Shown here piece by piece: positions 8,569-16,782 of a stretch of 64,000 nt of DNA (its first letter is position 1; the number at the start of each line of letters is the position of its first letter). Both the position numbers and the translations under genes were made by a program. The notes beneath the pieces were generated by a model. That model searched no databases, was not told the origin of the DNA, and worked only from the letters and a program-made list of their open reading frames with translations. Where the stretch lies: contig NZ_MSQB01000008.1 of NCBI RefSeq assembly GCF_002149965.1, positions 53,354-117,353 of the forward strand, written 5' to 3'. This DNA comes from Novosphingobium panipatense. GTDB lineage: Bacteria > Pseudomonadota > Alphaproteobacteria > Sphingomonadales > Sphingomonadaceae.

Positions 8569-10758
8569 ATGCATCAGCGCCGAATCCGCAACAGCGCCGC
8601 CGCCTCGCTTTTCGCGATTGCCTGTGCAACCCCGCTTGCCGCGCAGGCCCAGAGCACGGCCGCTCCGGGCGGCGATGCTGCCAGCAGCACCGATATCGTC
8701 GTCACCGCCACCCGCCGCGAGGAACGCGCCGTCGACGTGCCGATTGCGGTTTCCTCGCTGAGCGGAGACAAGCTCGCCGCGATCAATTCCAGCGGCCAGG
8801 ATATCCGCTTCCTTTCGGGCCGCGTTCCCAGCCTCCTCGCGGAATCCTCGTTCGGCCGCACGTTCCCGCGCTTCTACATTCGCGGCCTCGGCAATACCGA
8901 CTTCTCGTCGGACGCCGCCCAGCCGGTTTCGGTGGTCTACGACAATATCGCGCTCGAAAGCCCGTTCCTGAAGGCTTTTCCTGCCTTCGACCTTGAGAAC
9001 ATCGAAGTGCTCAAGGGCCCGCAGGGCACCCTGTTCGGCCGCAACACCCCGGCAGGCGTGATCAAGCTGACCTCGGCCCGCCCGACCGATCACTACACCG
9101 GCCACGGCAGCGTCTCGTGGGGCACCTACAACACTATCAACAGCGAGCTGGCGCTTAGCGGCCCGATCACCGAAACCCTGCGTTTCCGCGTCGCCGGCAA
9201 CCTTCAGCACCGCGACGACTGGGTGAAGAACGACTACGCCGAGACGATCAACGAACGCCGTTTCGACGGCTATGACGATTTCGCCGGTCGCGCCCTGCTC
9301 GAATACGACAACGGCCCGCTGAACATTCTCGCCAATGTCCATGCCCGCCGCTTGCGCGGTTCGGCCCGCGTGTTCCGCGGCAACTCGATCAAGCCGGGCA
9401 CCAACGACTTCGTGGACGGCTTCGACGTCGAGCACACCGCGCAGAACGGTTCGAACCCCCAGCGCCTCGACGGCTGGGGCGCCAATGTTCAGGCCAGCTA
9501 CGACTTCGACGGCATCGGCACCCTGTTCTCGGTGACGGGCTGGGAAAAGGTCAACGTCTTCTCGCGCGGCGACACGGACGGCAGCTATCCCGCCGCCGTA
9601 CCGTTCTCGGTCGAGACCGGCAGCAAGGCCCGCCCGCGCGAATTCACGCAGGAACTGCGCTTCGCTTCGGAGAAGTTCGGCGACGTGAGCTTCCAGGCCG
9701 GCGCCTATTACTTCAACCAGAACCTCAACACCGAGGCGGTCAGCTGGAGCGAGACCAACGTCCAGACCAACGGCAATACCGCGCATCTCGACAACGAGAC
9801 TTACGCGGTGTTCGGCTCGGTCGAATATACCCCGATCGAGCAGCTGATCCTGCGCGGCGGTCTGCGCTGGTCGCATGACCGCAAGTACAGCGTCCTCAAC
9901 GATGTCGACGGCGCCCTGCTGTCGGATGGCCGCGCCAAGGGTTCGAAGGTTTCGTGGGATGCCAGCGCGACCTACAAGCTGGACGACGATCACTCGCTCT
10001 ATGCCCGCGCCGCTTCGGGCTATCTCGGTGCTTCGCTGAAGAACGACGTCGTCGCCGGTGTCGCCACCGAAGCCAAGCCGCAGACGACCACGTCGTTCGA
10101 AGTCGGTTTCAAGGGGGAAGAGCGCGGCCTCGTCAGCTATTCGGCCGACGTGTTCTACATGAACACCCGCAATATCCAGCTGACCGCCGTGGGCGGCGCT
10201 TCCAACACCACCACGCTGATCAATGCCCGCAAGGCGATCGGCTGGGGCGTGGAGAGCGAAGTCACGCTCACTCCGGTCGAAGGCCTCGTGCTGACGGCGG
10301 GCGGCAGCTACAACTTCACCAAGCTGAAGGACCGCAACCTGGTGGTCGCGCCGTGCTCGGGCGGTTGCACCGTGCTCGATCCCATCGTGGCCGGGACCTC
10401 CTACGTCTCGATCGACGGCAACCGCCTGCCGCAGGCACCGCGCTGGATCGCCAACTGGACGGCGGGCTACACCGTGCCGATCAGCGCGAACCAGGAAGTC
10501 TTCGCCTATACCGACTGGGCCTATCGCAGCTCGGTGAACCTGTTCCTCTACGATTCGATCGAGTTCACCGGCAAGCCGTCGCTCGAAGGCGGCCTGCGTG
10601 CCGGTTGGCGCGACAACGACATGGGCGTGGAAGTGGCGGCATTCGCCCGCAACATCACCAACCAGATCCGCATCGTCGGTGCGATCGACTTCAACAACCT
10701 GACCAGCATGGTCAACGAGCCGCGCATCATCGGCGGCGAGGTGAAGTTCCACTTCTGA
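8569..10758 (+). CDS. TonB-dependent outer membrane receptor, substrate unknown
   Basis: 729 residues. The signal peptide ends near AAQAQS, and a TonB box-like DIVVTATRREER is followed by the plug domain (about 45-165, with VLKGPQGTLFGRNTPAG) and a 22-strand barrel ending in an aromatic residue (GGEVKFHF). This type of plug is common in the many sphingomonad receptors for iron chelates, sugars or aromatic compounds. The 286 bases upstream contain only the ssb terminator and an unremarkable promoter region; I found no TGCGAA-N6-GCA iron box, unlike the two other receptors here. The neighbouring sortase gene is convergent and separately transcribed, so it gives no clue to substrate. Confidence 0.92.
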   Translation: MHQRRIRNSAAASLFAIACATPLAAQAQSTAAPGGDAASSTDIVVTATRREERAVDVPIAVSSLSGDKLAAINSSGQDIRFLSGRVPSLLAESSFGRTFPRFYIRGLGNTDFSSDAAQPVSVVYDNIALESPFLKAFPAFDLENIEVLKGPQGTLFGRNTPAGVIKLTSARPTDHYTGHGSVSWGTYNTINSELALSGPITETLRFRVAGNLQHRDDWVKNDYAETINERRFDGYDDFAGRALLEYDNGPLNILANVHARRLRGSARVFRGNSIKPGTNDFVDGFDVEHTAQNGSNPQRLDGWGANVQASYDFDGIGTLFSVTGWEKVNVFSRGDTDGSYPAAVPFSVETGSKARPREFTQELRFASEKFGDVSFQAGAYYFNQNLNTEAVSWSETNVQTNGNTAHLDNETYAVFGSVEYTPIEQLILRGGLRWSHDRKYSVLNDVDGALLSDGRAKGSKVSWDASATYKLDDDHSLYARAASGYLGASLKNDVVAGVATEAKPQTTTSFEVGFKGEERGLVSYSADVFYMNTRNIQLTAVGGASNTTTLINARKAIGWGVESEVTLTPVEGLVLTAGGSYNFTKLKDRNLVVAPCSGGCTVLDPIVAGTSYVSIDGNRLPQAPRWIANWTAGYTVPISANQEVFAYTDWAYRSSVNLFLYDSIEFTGKPSLEGGLRAGWRDNDMGVEVAAFARNITNQIRIVGAIDFNNLTSMVNEPRIIGGEVKFHF

Positions 10759-10764
10759 TCGAAC

Positions 10765-10800
10765 GGGCGCCGGTTCCGCTGGGTAGCGGGACCGGCGCCC
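10765..10800. terminator. GC-rich hairpin between convergent genes
   Basis: Left arm 10765-10780 and right arm 10785-10800 pair over 16 bp with one G-T mismatch and a four-base loop. It lies between the TonB receptor stop and the sortase stop. There is no U-tract, so a bidirectional terminator is likely but not certain. Confidence 0.55.
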
Positions 10801-10804
10801 AGGA

Positions 10805-11425
10805 TCACTGCGTAACGGCCTGCGCATGGACGACATAGCGCCAGGGGCCGCTGCGAACCGCGTCGAACGGGTAGCAGGTCACCAGATCCAGCCGTTCGCC
10901 GATGGGCGCGTCCGCCACGCCGTAGCCATCCCATCGCACCACTTCCGCGCCGGTCACACGGTAGCGCCGCTCCACGCCTTCGCGGGTCTGGGCGAAAATG
11001 ACATCGCCCTTCTTCAAGTCTCGCAGGAACCGGAAGTGGGTGTCGCGATGGGCGGCGACAACGGCGGTTCCCGCCTGTCCCAGCGCCGCGCCGCCCGGCA
11101 GCAGGGTAGGGCCGAAAGCCAGGGCCTGGCCCGATCCGCTGTCCAGCACGATCCGGGAAACGCCCAGGGCCGGGACGGAAAGGCGGGCCACCGGGGTCAT
11201 GTCGGCCCAGGCCCAGGGCTTATGCGGAGCATGGTCGATGCGGCTGCGTTCGAAAGCGCGATCAAGCAGGACCTGCGCCACTGCGGCCTTTGCGGGAATG
11301 TAGAGCCCGCGTCCCACTTCGACCACGCCGAATAAGCAGAGGGCGAGCAGCAGGAGGGCCGCAAGGCCGTGCCCGCGTGCCGCTTTGCCGATCCGACCGG
11401 GCACGCGCAGGACCGCCGCATTCAT
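10805..11425 (-). CDS. Class GN (Gram-negative) sortase
   Basis: 206-residue membrane-anchored cysteine transpeptidase of the sortase superfamily, in the class often annotated as marine proteobacterial or class GN sortase. One membrane helix spans about residues 21-38, followed by an extracytoplasmic sortase barrel. Visible catalytic residues are His126 (VVAAHRDTHF), Cys184 (DLVTCYPF) and Arg196 (GPWRYVV). The ATG at 11425 overlaps the stop of the upstream VIT/vWA gene (ATGA), so enzyme and substrate are made together. The frame is open upstream, but that part mirrors the substrate gene. Gram-negatives lack lipid II-crossbridge wall anchoring of the Firmicute type, so what the substrate is joined to is unknown. 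Confidence 0.92.
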   Translation of the reverse strand: MNAAVLRVPGRIGKAARGHGLAALLLLALCLFGVVEVGRGLYIPAKAAVAQVLLDRAFERSRIDHAPHKPWAWADMTPVARLSVPALGVSRIVLDSGSGQALAFGPTLLPGGAALGQAGTAVVAAHRDTHFRFLRDLKKGDVIFAQTREGVERRYRVTGAEVVRWDGYGVADAPIGERLDLVTCYPFDAVRSGPWRYVVHAQAVTQ

Positions 11426-13584
11426 GCCCGCCTCCGGCGCAGGAGCAGCGCAAGCCCGGTCATGCCCGCCAGCAGCAGGGCAAGGCCCTTGCCGACAGTA
11501 CCGAGGAAGCCGGTGGCGGTCTGCGGCAGTTCCAGCATCTGTGCCTGCATGGCAGCCCGATCGCCGGAACCCTCCGTTGCGGGAACTGTCTTGATGGCGT
11601 CCTGACCGAACAGGCTGCCGAAATCCCACCCTGCGGGCAGTTCGATCGGCAGTTCCTCGCGGGTCAGGCGCGCGCCTGCGGGGCGCGAGGGGGTTTCGTC
11701 CACGGCGACCAAGCTGGTGCGCCTGGTGACGATGCCGCTCTCCATGCCGATCCGTTCGACTTCGGTATCGGCGGCGGCGTCTTCCAGCTTGCCGAGCGCC
11801 CGGTCGGCCTCGACATCGGTGATCCGGCGATGGGCCCAGAGCTTCTCGATGGCCGGACTGGGCAGGGCGCTGGCAAGATCGACGCGCCGTTCCCAGGGCT
11901 TGCCGCCGATCCTGCCGCTGACGGTCAGCGTGCCCGCCAGTTTGTCGGATCGCCCGACCAGAACCAGCGGACGACCGGCATAGACGTCGGGCATGCGCGC
12001 GGGGGTAAGGTCCAGCGAACCGCCTTCGACCCTTACAGACAGGTCGCGCACGGCCGGATGGCTGAGCACGTCGAGCAGCGGCATCATCTTCGCGGCCACC
12101 TCACCGGGCGCACCGACATGGGTGTAGACCCCGCCGCCGATCGTCGACATGCGCTCCATCAGGAAATCGTTCGGCGCCGAACCGATGCCGACCATGAAGA
12201 CATGGCTGCGCCCGCCGTCCGCGCCGATGGCGGCCATCATCTCGCGCTCGTTGGAAATCTCGCCGTCGGTCAGGAACACGATCTGGCGCAGGACATCGGG
12301 GTCATTGCCGCCTCCGGTCCCGGCATCCTCCAGCGCGGCCTTGAGGGCGGGAAGCATCTCCGTACCGCCCTGCGCCTCCAGCGACTCCGCGAAACGGGTG
12401 GCCAGCGCGACCTGGTCCGGCGTGGCGGAAACGCTGTGGTCGAACAGGCGGGTCATGGTGTCGTCGAAGCGGATCACGTTGAAATGGTCCTGCGGCCGCA
12501 AGGTGCCGAGGGCGTGGATGAGGCTGGCTTTCGCCTCGTCCATGGAATCTCCGCCCATCGAGCCGCTGTTGTCGATCACGAAGACCATTTCGCGCGGAGG
12601 GCGCGGAACGCCGTCGAGATTGGCGGGCGGGGTGATCGCGGCCATGACGTAATCGCCCTTTGCCGTATGCTGGGCGAACAGGCCGAGGTCCGGGTCGGCC
12701 GAGGCGGAGCGCCATTCCAGCACGAAGTCGCGGTTCGCCGGAACCGTCTTGTCGGCCAAAGTTACGCGCCGATCGGCAAGAGGCCCGGCAACATCGATCC
12801 GGTGGTAGCGGCTGATCAGGTTGGCTACGTCGAATCCTGGCGCCAGGTGGACCGAGATCGAGGTGGGGTTGGCCTTGCCGGTAAGTGCGGGATCGAGCAC
12901 CGGCGCGGCGGTGACGGCATTGGCGTCCGCGACGGCAACCTCCGAGGTCAGGCTATGAGGCGGGGTGTAGCGCGGGCCGACCACGAGCGGCAGGCGCAGA
13001 GAGAACGTGCCGTTCACCTGGGCCACCGGCGCCTGGTACTCGATCGAGATCAGCACGGTTTCGCCGGGGCCGACATTGGCGACCGAGGTGCTGAACATGT
13101 TGGGGCGCTGCTGTTCGACCAGCCCTGCCTTGCGGCCGCTGCTCTTGGCCGCCTCGTAAGTCGCGCGGGCCTTTTCGCGCGGTTGGATATGCCCCACGAT
13201 CACGCGCTGGCCCACCACCATCTTCAGCGAATCCACCGCGCCGTCCTGCGGCAGGGGATAGAGATAGCTGGCCTCCATCCATGTGTCGGACGTGTTGCGG
13301 AAGGCCTGCGTGACGCGCACGCGGGCGACCTGGCCGGTCACGGTCACGTCCATGTCGGTGCCGAGGCGTACGGCGGGCAGGCTCTTAGCCGTACCTTGTC
13401 CGTGCAGCATCAGCGTTCCGGTCGCGGGTCCGTCCTGCGGAGCGGCATCGTCCGCGGCACTTTCATCGGCGGCAGCGACCGTCGCGTGAACGACCATCGC
13501 CGCAGGCGCGCCGAGGGTCAGGACGATCGCCGGGATCAGCGCACGGCGGATGGCGTGAGAGCGAGAAACGGCGGTATGCGGCAT
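11422..13584 (-). CDS. Dedicated sortase substrate with VIT and von Willebrand A domains
   Basis: 720-residue exported protein. The signal peptide covers residues 1-38; a VIT domain follows (about 50-190, with PLPQDGAVDSLKMVVG and REKARATYEAA). A vWA domain (about 330-510) carries the MIDAS residues DNSGS (D338, S340, S342), T408 and D440. The C-terminus is a sorting signal: LPQTA at 686-690, a hydrophobic helix at 697-715, then RRRR. This matches the marine proteobacterial sortase target family, known to sit beside one sortase. I chose ATG 13584, which has GGAG upstream and starts the signal peptide. Likely a surface or periplasmic metal-dependent adhesion protein (inference). Confidence 0.93.
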   Translation of the reverse strand: MPHTAVSRSHAIRRALIPAIVLTLGAPAAMVVHATVAAADESAADDAAPQDGPATGTLMLHGQGTAKSLPAVRLGTDMDVTVTGQVARVRVTQAFRNTSDTWMEASYLYPLPQDGAVDSLKMVVGQRVIVGHIQPREKARATYEAAKSSGRKAGLVEQQRPNMFSTSVANVGPGETVLISIEYQAPVAQVNGTFSLRLPLVVGPRYTPPHSLTSEVAVADANAVTAAPVLDPALTGKANPTSISVHLAPGFDVANLISRYHRIDVAGPLADRRVTLADKTVPANRDFVLEWRSASADPDLGLFAQHTAKGDYVMAAITPPANLDGVPRPPREMVFVIDNSGSMGGDSMDEAKASLIHALGTLRPQDHFNVIRFDDTMTRLFDHSVSATPDQVALATRFAESLEAQGGTEMLPALKAALEDAGTGGGNDPDVLRQIVFLTDGEISNEREMMAAIGADGGRSHVFMVGIGSAPNDFLMERMSTIGGGVYTHVGAPGEVAAKMMPLLDVLSHPAVRDLSVRVEGGSLDLTPARMPDVYAGRPLVLVGRSDKLAGTLTVSGRIGGKPWERRVDLASALPSPAIEKLWAHRRITDVEADRALGKLEDAAADTEVERIGMESGIVTRRTSLVAVDETPSRPAGARLTREELPIELPAGWDFGSLFGQDAIKTVPATEGSGDRAAMQAQMLELPQTATGFLGTVGKGLALLLAGMTGLALLLRRRRA

Positions 13585-13674
13585 GGCGGGGCTCCATCTT
13601 CGTTCGGGAGCCCTTTCCCTATGCGCGGGCGATGCCGCACAGCCACGAGCAGTTTTGGCCGTTTCCGTCATCGC

Positions 13675-13725
13675 ATGTGCGCAAATCCGCAAGGGCACGA
13701 AATGATTGACGGAATGTGCGCATTT
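13675..13725. promoter_or_regulatory. Repeated operator-like sequence between sortase locus and XRE regulator
   Basis: ATGTGCGCAAAT (13675-13686) and ATGTGCGCATTT (13714-13725) share their first nine bases, 39 bases apart. The second continues GTGCGG. They lie 20 to 70 bases before the regulator ATG and about 90 to 140 bases before the substrate ATG, where an XRE protein could control both divergent promoters. Binding is inferred. Confidence 0.4.
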
Positions 13726-13744
13726 GTGCGGAAATAGGCGCAAG

Positions 13745-14524
13745 ATGACAGTGACCGAAACCGACCCGACCGATTCCGCCGCACCCTCTGACGAGAGCGC
13801 CGAACTTGCCCGCCTCGTGCGTGAGGAAATCGCGCGCCGCCGCATATCCCGGCAGGCGCTGGCCGATATGGCGCGGATCAGTCTCTCAACGCTCGAAAAG
13901 GCGCTGGCCGGCAAGCGTTCCTTCACATTGGCAACGCTCCTGCGGATCGAGGAGGCGCTGGGCGTCAACTTGCGCACGGGCGGGCAGGGCCAGCCTGCCG
14001 CGCTTGCTGCCAGCGACGTGGCGCCCGATACGATGGGTGCCTATGCGCGTTCGGCGGTGACCTGGCTCGAAGGGCGCTATCTGACGCTGCGGCCCAGCTT
14101 CGGTACGCCCGGCGGCCTCTTCGCCTATCTCACGACCGTGCGCTGGGTGCCGGAGAAGGGCTGTCTCGGCTTTGCGGAGTCCGGGCGGTCGGATTCCCGG
14201 TTCGAGCAGGCCGGGCATGTCTCGATGCCCAATCTTTCGGGGCACATCTATCTGGTGACCAACGAACAGGGGCAATATCGCCTTGCCATTCTCTCGCGCC
14301 CCACGATCGACGGGCAACTCTTCGGCATCCTGACGACGCTGGAAGTGGGCAGCGGATCGCAGCTCGTGCCGGCGTCTGCCCCGATCGCCTTGCGCAAGCT
14401 GGCCGAGGGTGAAGAGCCCCAACTCGGCTTGATCACCCCGGACATGGCGCATTTCGAAAACAGTAGCGAGATGCTGGCCCGTTCGATCGAAGGCGACTTC
14501 GCCCGGTTGCATCTGCCTGCCTGA
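13745..14524 (+). CDS. XRE-type HTH regulator divergent from the sortase operon
   Basis: 259 residues. Residues about 20-75 form a Cro/C1-type helix-turn-helix (EEIARRRISRQALADMARIS, then STLEKALAGKRSFTLATLLRIEEALG). The C-terminal ~170 residues (from MGAYARSAVTWLEGRYLTL) are a globular region that I cannot assign. Its alternating strands and GHIYLVTNEQGQYRL segment suggest a ligand-sensing domain (guess). I chose ATG 13745 rather than the in-frame TTG at 13706. It is transcribed away from the VIT/vWA-sortase pair across 160 bases that hold two operator-like repeats, so it probably controls that pair and itself. Confidence 0.82.
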   Translation: MTVTETDPTDSAAPSDESAELARLVREEIARRRISRQALADMARISLSTLEKALAGKRSFTLATLLRIEEALGVNLRTGGQGQPAALAASDVAPDTMGAYARSAVTWLEGRYLTLRPSFGTPGGLFAYLTTVRWVPEKGCLGFAESGRSDSRFEQAGHVSMPNLSGHIYLVTNEQGQYRLAILSRPTIDGQLFGILTTLEVGSGSQLVPASAPIALRKLAEGEEPQLGLITPDMAHFENSSEMLARSIEGDFARLHLPA

Positions 14525-14541
14525 ACCGGAAAGGCCGCGCC

Positions 14542-15996
14542 TCAGCGCCAGAAGCGTTTGGCGTCCACGAAAGTCTCGTAAGCCTCGTCGGCGGCGTCTA
14601 CCAGATCGGCCTTGCGGCCTCCGGCGACGATGCCAGCCGCCTCCGGCGCGTCCGAGAGGCCAAGCCGGGCAAGCAGTTCGGGCGCGCCGACAAGGTCGTT
14701 GAGCGCGCCCAGCCGGTCCTGCAGGTCCTCCAGCGCGGACACGAAATGCTTACGGCGTCGGCGCTCGCGCTTTTCGGGAAACAGGGCGGAGAAGAAGTCG
14801 GCGGCGTAGCGCAGCTTCTTGGCGGTCTTGCGAAGTTCGTGACGGGAGTGATCGTCGAGCTTCTTCAGTCGCTTTCCGCCCTTCTTCACCTTGCGGCGGA
14901 AACGCTCCAGCACCACGGCGGCAAATTCGCGGGCGGGCATTTCGCGCAGATCCCGGCATTCTTCGCTGCAGAGCCAGTCTCCGGTCGCGATCCATTCGGC
15001 CAGGTCCAGCATGAGCCTACGCGTTCGGGCGTCGTCGAGAACTTCGCCCACCGCCTCGTAGGCCTCGTCCCGCGCGGTGAGGATGCGATCCAGGAACGGG
15101 CCGGGCTCGGCATGTCCGGCCAGCACGTCGAGATCCCGCGCCTTGCCCAGCTCGGCGGCGAGCCAGCGCAGTTCCGCATTGAAGCGGCGCGGCGTTTCGT
15201 CGCTGAAGAGCTTCTTGAACAGAACCAGCGCGGACCGCAGGCGGCGTATCGCGACGCGGGCCTGATGGAGCGCGGCCTCGTCCCGGCTTTCGAGCACCAG
15301 CGCTTCGTTGAGGCGGAAATGGCGCAGGCAGGCGTTGGCGATGAGGCGAAAGCTGTCGGCAACCGTCATGTCCCGCGCCAGCGGCACGCGCCCCGCCTTG
15401 GTGGCCGAGGCTGCCGGGCCCATCAGGCGAAAGCCGCGCTCCGCCTTGCTCGACACGCCGATCCGCACGGGCGCGACTTCGGCGATCCGCCGCGCCATGG
15501 CGAAAAGCGTGGAGGCGTTCCCTTCCTTGAGTTCCAGTTCCATCTCGAGGATCGACGTCTCGCGGTTTCCGGCAACGATCCTGCCTCGATCGAGCGTGAT
15601 CTCCACGCCTTCGCCGCGCCATAGCCGCCGCTCGTTCTCGACAATGAAGACCGGGCCGATCGCCGCCGGGTTCGTCCCGAGCAGGGCAAGGATCGGCGTC
15701 GTGTGATCGATGATCGGTTCGTCGCCGGGCACCGGGCGTTCCCACTCCGGGCGAATGAACATGCCGGCGGCAGGACCGTCCGCCTTGACGGTCTGGATGC
15801 GCTCCTCGCCATTGCGGCGGACGCGGAGCGATAGCCCGGCCTTGGACAGGTCGTGGGCAGGCGTGTCGAAGTAGACCGCATATTGCTGCACGATCTGCGG
15901 GTCGCCCGGCAGGAGGCTGGAGCTTTCGAGGAAAGCCGCGCTCTCCGGCGCCAGTTCCAGCTTCAGTTCGGCTTCCTCGCTTGCCGCTGCCGTCAT
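14542..15996 (-). CDS. CYTH and CHAD domain protein (polyphosphate-linked)
   Basis: 484 residues with two domains. The N-terminal CYTH tunnel domain (about 6-205) begins with the diagnostic ExExK (E8, E10, K12), which binds triphosphate and metal. The C-terminal CHAD domain (about 220-480) is a histidine-rich helical bundle that binds inorganic polyphosphate, with HQARVAIRRLRSAL and HELRKTAKKLRYAADFF as typical repeats. Family members hydrolyse inorganic triphosphate or associate with polyphosphate granules. I use ATG 15996, preceded by GGAG; the frame upstream of it is not coding-like. The gene is convergent with the XRE regulator and divergent from the AhpD-like gene. Confidence 0.9.
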   Translation of the reverse strand: MTAAASEEAELKLELAPESAAFLESSSLLPGDPQIVQQYAVYFDTPAHDLSKAGLSLRVRRNGEERIQTVKADGPAAGMFIRPEWERPVPGDEPIIDHTTPILALLGTNPAAIGPVFIVENERRLWRGEGVEITLDRGRIVAGNRETSILEMELELKEGNASTLFAMARRIAEVAPVRIGVSSKAERGFRLMGPAASATKAGRVPLARDMTVADSFRLIANACLRHFRLNEALVLESRDEAALHQARVAIRRLRSALVLFKKLFSDETPRRFNAELRWLAAELGKARDLDVLAGHAEPGPFLDRILTARDEAYEAVGEVLDDARTRRLMLDLAEWIATGDWLCSEECRDLREMPAREFAAVVLERFRRKVKKGGKRLKKLDDHSRHELRKTAKKLRYAADFFSALFPEKRERRRRKHFVSALEDLQDRLGALNDLVGAPELLARLGLSDAPEAAGIVAGGRKADLVDAADEAYETFVDAKRFWR

Positions 15997-16198
15997 GTCG
16001 TCATCTCCACTTCGTGCGCTGCAAGGATGAATGCGCGGGGAACCCGATCGTTCGCGCGCGGTGTGGCGGTTCGTTTCTCCATCGTGCCCGTTCGCGGTTA
16101 CCGGCTTGCGACAATAGGATCCTTTTTTCACTGCGACTTCAATAGCTGAGCCGCGCGCATCCTTAGACGTCCGGTAGGGAAAAACGGAAACCCCTTTA

Positions 16199-16243
16199 CA
16201 TCGACTCTAATACGGATAAAAAATATCCGTATTAGAGTCGATG
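16199..16243. promoter_or_regulatory. Perfect 20-bp inverted repeat abutting the RBS of the AhpD-like gene
   Basis: The left arm 16199-16218 and the right arm 16224-16243 are exact reverse complements over 20 bp around an AAAAA spacer. The inner half-sites are TAATACGGATA and TATCCGTATTA. A -35-like TTTACA (16195-16200) touches the left end, and AAGGA (16244-16248) with the ATG (16258) follows the right end. It is most simply an operator for the adjacent Rrf2 regulator overlapping the promoter. In RNA it would form a hairpin directly before the ribosome site. Confidence 0.75.
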
Positions 16244-16257
16244 AAGGATCAAGCGAA

Positions 16258-16737
16258 ATGTCCCAGCGTATCGATTATGCGAAACAGTCCCCCGAACTGG
16301 TCCGCAAGATGATGGACCTGTCTGTCGCGGTGAAGCACGGCGTCGTGGAGCAGAGCACGCTCACGCTCGTCGACATCCGCGCCTCGCAGCTCAACGGCTG
16401 CGCCTTCTGTCTCGACATGCACGTCAAGGAAGCCAGGATTCAGGGCGAGCGGCACCTGCGCGTCCATCATGTCGCGATTTGGCGAGAATCGCCGCTGTTC
16501 AGCGCCCGTGAACGCGCAGCGCTGACCTGGACGGAAGCCTTGACGCAGCTTCCCGTCGGCGGCGTGCCGGACGAGATCTACGCGCGGGTTCGCGAGGAGT
16601 TTTCCGAGAAGGAAATCGTCGATCTGACCTTCGCGGTCATGACCATCAATGCCTGGAACCGCCTTTCGATCGCCTTCCAGGCCGTGCCGGGTTCCGCCGA
16701 CAAGCTCTACGGCCTTGAAAAGGCCGATCTGGCCTGA
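16258..16737 (+). CDS. AhpD-like carboxymuconolactone decarboxylase family protein
   Basis: 159-residue alpha-helical protein of the AhpD/CMD fold. The redox motif NGCAFCLDMH (C48, C51, H55) is that of AhpD-type thiol-disulfide peroxidase proteins. It lacks features of true gamma-carboxymuconolactone decarboxylases, so an antioxidant or alkylhydroperoxidase role is the better guess. AAGGA lies nine bases before ATG 16258, directly after the perfect inverted repeat. The convergent neighbour is an Rrf2 regulator with four cysteines, a pairing that suggests redox or metal-responsive control. Confidence 0.88.
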   Translation: MSQRIDYAKQSPELVRKMMDLSVAVKHGVVEQSTLTLVDIRASQLNGCAFCLDMHVKEARIQGERHLRVHHVAIWRESPLFSARERAALTWTEALTQLPVGGVPDEIYARVREEFSEKEIVDLTFAVMTINAWNRLSIAFQAVPGSADKLYGLEKADLA

Positions 16738-16759
16738 TTGCGGATCTTCTCGTCAAGCG

Positions 16760-16781
16760 GGCGGCCCTTCACCGGGCCGCC
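16760..16781. terminator. Hairpin between convergent AhpD-like and Rrf2 genes
   Basis: GGCGGCCC (16760-16767) pairs with GGGCCGCC (16774-16781) across a six-base loop, filling the 45-base gap between two convergent genes. There is only a short T pair after it, so it is a weak or bidirectional terminator candidate. Confidence 0.55.
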
Positions 16782-16782
16782 T

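Noticed and set aside
8551-10836. 761-codon open frame on the minus strand
   Set aside because: Opposite the TonB-dependent receptor at 8569-10758. No signal peptide or domain, and typical antisense composition.
11290-13737. 815-codon open frame on the plus strand
   Set aside because: Antisense shadow of the VIT/vWA sortase substrate, which has a signal peptide, MIDAS and sorting signal on the other strand.
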